From NCBI GenBank assembly GCA_016780525.1, contig JADHLR010000019.1, positions 1 to 16,090 on the forward strand: DNA of 16,090 nucleotides. Reading direction: 5' to 3'. The DNA is from Candidatus Puniceispirillum sp. GTDB taxonomy: Bacteria; Pseudomonadota; Alphaproteobacteria; Puniceispirillales; Puniceispirillaceae. The notes beneath the pieces were generated by a model that was not told where the DNA came from, ran no database searches, and was given only the letters and a program-made list of their open reading frames with translations. Shown piece after piece: positions 14,684 through 16,090 of this stretch. Positions within the stretch are counted from its first letter, which is position 1. Every line of letters begins with the position of its first letter. Both the position numbers and the translations under genes were made by a program.

Positions 14684-15601
14684 CTAGGACAATTGCGCTG
14701 CCACTTCAGCGGCGAAATCTGATTCCTCACGCTCAATGCCCTCGCCTAGATTAAAGCGAACAAAACCGGTCAAGGCAATATCTGAACCGGCATCTTCTCC
14801 GGCCTTCGACACCACATCTGCAATGCGAGTTTCACCATCAATGACCGATGTCTGTTCAAGCAGAACAACTTCCTGATAATATTTCTTCATCCGGCCTTCG
14901 ACCATTTTTTCCGCAATTTCCTGCGGCTTGCCCGACGCTTTTGCTTGTTCAATCAGCACTTCACGCTCGCGATCGACAAGCTCTGCGTCCAGATCATCGA
15001 CAGACAGGCTGGCAGGCGAAGTCGCGGCGATATGCATTGCCAGCTGCTTGCCAAGACCGGACAAGCTGTCGGCATCGGCCTCTGACTGCAAACCGACCAA
15101 TACACCAATACGGCCTAAACCATCGGCAGTTGCGTTGTGCATATAGGGCACGACAACACCAGATGAGACCTCAATTTTATGCATTCGGCGCAATGACATA
15201 TTTTCGCCGATGGTGGCAATTTTCTGGGTCAGTTCTTCAGACACAATGCGGCCAGTCCCGGGGAAATCAGCGCCATTCAGCGCGTCAAGATCGGCGACCT
15301 CAAGCGCGATGCTAGCCAATGCGGATGCAAATTCCTGAAATTCAGTGTTACGCGCCACAAAGTCAGTTTCCGCATTGAGTTCAACAACAGCGCCTTTGGT
15401 GCCGGAAACAGCTATCGCCACGAGGCCTTCTGCCGCGACCCGGCCAGATTTTTTGGCAGCCGTTGCCAGACCCTTTGTCCGCAACCAGTCAATAGCGGCA
15501 TCCATATCACCGTCGGTTTCGTCAAGCGCCTTTTTGCAATCCATCATGCCGGCGCCAGATTTTTCACGAAGCTCTTTTACCAGAGCAGCAGTCACACTCA
15601 T
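14684..15601 (-). CDS. tsf: Translation elongation factor Ts
   Basis: Guanine nucleotide exchange factor for EF-Tu. Predicted 305 residues, typical of the long (non-Thermus) form. The N-terminal UBA-like domain (residues about 4-42) contains REKSGAGMMDCKKALDETDG; the invariant TDFVARN block at 79-85 is the EF-Tu contact. Two core subdomains follow, ending LSQ-like with AAEVAAQLS. Start: ATG at 15601 is preferred, with AAGGA (15615-15611) 9 bases upstream; the adjacent GTG at 15604 would be 6 bases from it and cannot be excluded. It is separated from rpsB by 101 bases containing a terminator-like hairpin, so its expression may be reduced or regulated relative to S2. Confidence 0.98.
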   Translation of the reverse strand: MSVTAALVKELREKSGAGMMDCKKALDETDGDMDAAIDWLRTKGLATAAKKSGRVAAEGLVAIAVSGTKGAVVELNAETDFVARNTEFQEFASALASIALEVADLDALNGADFPGTGRIVSEELTQKIATIGENMSLRRMHKIEVSSGVVVPYMHNATADGLGRIGVLVGLQSEADADSLSGLGKQLAMHIAATSPASLSVDDLDAELVDREREVLIEQAKASGKPQEIAEKMVEGRMKKYYQEVVLLEQTSVIDGETRIADVVSKAGEDAGSDIALTGFVRFNLGEGIEREESDFAAEVAAQLS

Positions 15602-15656
15602 CACAAATCATCCTTGTTTCCAATTTCAAACTGCCGGAATCATACAACCGACAACG

Positions 15657-15694
15657 AAAATCCGCCAATGCCACCTTGCACAGCAACATCGGCG
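15657..15694 (-). terminator. Terminator/attenuator-like hairpin between rpsB and tsf
   Basis: Read on the - strand, 8 bases after the rpsB stop, CGCCGATG (15694-15687) pairs with CATTGGCG (15670-15663), 8 bp with one G-U. Inside it TTGC/GCAA close a TGT loop, leaving a 5-base bulge (GGTGG). TTTT at 15660-15657 follows 2 bases later. The short U run suggests partial termination or an RNA-stability element rather than a strong stop. Confidence 0.4.
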
Positions 15695-15702
15695 CGTTAG
15701 CT

Positions 15703-16090
15703 TTAGCCTTGCGCGGCGCCGTCGGCAGTTGCGTCACCTGTCGCTTCAACTGTCGCTTCAACAGCCGCCTCAGCCACTGCCTCAACTGGTGCCGCTTCGG
15801 CGACAATTTCCGCAAGCGCCGGCTCAACCGGGGCATCTATCGCCGCGCCGGCGTCACCACCACTTTTCATCAGTTCGGTTTGCAAACCATCCAGAACCGC
15901 AGCCTGTACCAATTCACAATAAAATGTAATGGCCCGCATCGCGTCATCATTGCCGGGGACAATGTAATCAACGCCGTCCGGGCTTGCGTTACTGTCAACG
16001 ACGGCAACAACCGGAATACCAAGACGGTTGGCTTCCTGCACAGCGATCGCTTCTTTGTTGGTATCGAGAATGAACAGCATATCGGGAATG
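15703..16090 (-). CDS. rpsB: 30S ribosomal protein S2, C-terminal part (5' end outside window)
   Basis: Structural protein of the small ribosomal subunit. The frame is open to the right edge and ends in TAA at 15705-15703, giving the last 128 codons; the Met coded at 16080 is internal (IPDMLFILDTNKE). The S2 core is recognised by DTNKEAIAVQEANRLGIPVV and VPGNDDAMRAI. After the normal S2 end near AVLDGLQ there is a tail of about 58 residues dominated by Ala, Glu and Val, ending DATADGAAQG. Such acidic, low-complexity tails occur on S2 of many alphaproteobacteria. The tail includes a 12-bp exact duplication (VEAT twice). First gene of the - strand cluster as seen here; the promoter lies beyond the window. 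Confidence 0.97.
   Translation of the reverse strand, partial: IPDMLFILDTNKEAIAVQEANRLGIPVVAVVDSNASPDGVDYIVPGNDDAMRAITFYCELVQAAVLDGLQTELMKSGGDAGAAIDAPVEPALAEIVAEAAPVEAVAEAAVEATVEATGDATADGAAQG
15739..15762 (-). repeat. 12-bp exact tandem duplication in the rpsB tail
   Basis: On the + strand tgtcgcttcaac occurs twice in a row (15739-15750 and 15751-15762), in frame, coding VEATVEAT in the low-complexity C-terminal tail of S2. Confidence 0.85.

Noticed and set aside
15345..15929. Open frame of 194 codons on the + strand opposite tsf and the rpsB tail
   Set aside because: Spans the end of one gene, an intergenic gap and another gene on the other strand; the Gln/Pro/Arg-rich end is the complement of the Ala/Glu tail of S2.
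1..16090. Mobile elements, CRISPR arrays, tRNA or rRNA genes, defence or secondary-metabolite systems
   Set aside because: None is visible. All large coding regions are conserved core genes in the expected order, with no break in synteny and no atypical gene content.

Overview
The window is a stretch of conserved chromosomal housekeeping DNA from a Gram-negative bacterium, most likely an alphaproteobacterium. Three things suggest this: the gene order from rpsB through tsf, pyrH, frr, uppS, cdsA, dxr, rseP, bamA, skp, lpxD, fabZ, lpxA and lpxI to lpxB; the use of LpxI rather than LpxH; and a short single-PDZ RseP. Base composition is moderate (roughly half G+C by eye). A marine SAR116-like lineage would fit, but the genus cannot be read from the sequence alone.

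Layout. On the + strand lie the 3' end of gltX (1-637, cut by the window edge) and a complete gltA (736-2043). Everything from 2040 to 16090 lies on the - strand and reads right to left: rpsB (cut by the right edge), tsf, pyrH, frr, uppS, cdsA, dxr, rseP, bamA, skp/ompH, lpxD, fabZ, lpxA, lpxI, lpxB. gltA and lpxB converge and overlap by 4 bases at their stop codons. The - strand genes are tightly packed. There are 4-base ATGA overlaps at cdsA/dxr and lpxI/lpxB, abutting stop and start codons at bamA/skp, and most other gaps are below 45 bases. The longest gaps are bamA-rseP (137), tsf-rpsB (101), gltX-gltA (98) and rseP-dxr (65). No gene-free stretch exceeds 300 bases. No tRNA, rRNA, CRISPR array, insertion sequence or phage gene was found.

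How the genes work together. The upstream part of the long - strand cluster supplies translation factors (S2, EF-Ts, ribosome recycling factor) and UMP kinase. The middle makes undecaprenyl diphosphate (uppS), CDP-diacylglycerol (cdsA) and isoprenoid precursor (dxr). The downstream part builds the outer membrane: the RseP site-2 protease, BamA and its periplasmic chaperone Skp, then the lipid A steps LpxD, LpxA, LpxI and LpxB, with FabZ supplying acyl chains. It is best read as one growth-linked supra-operon for protein synthesis and envelope biogenesis.

No undescribed system was found; the window is an ordinary core region. The points worth a second look are small: substitutions in the LpxA active site and acyl ruler, an in-frame 15-bp tandem repeat in the LpxB interdomain linker, a terminator-like hairpin between rpsB and tsf, a second hairpin upstream of bamA that looks like a terminator only on the opposite strand, a BamA that ends in Leu rather than an aromatic residue, a repetitive Ala/Glu/Val tail on S2, and an apparent excess of (T/G)TGATG at start codons.
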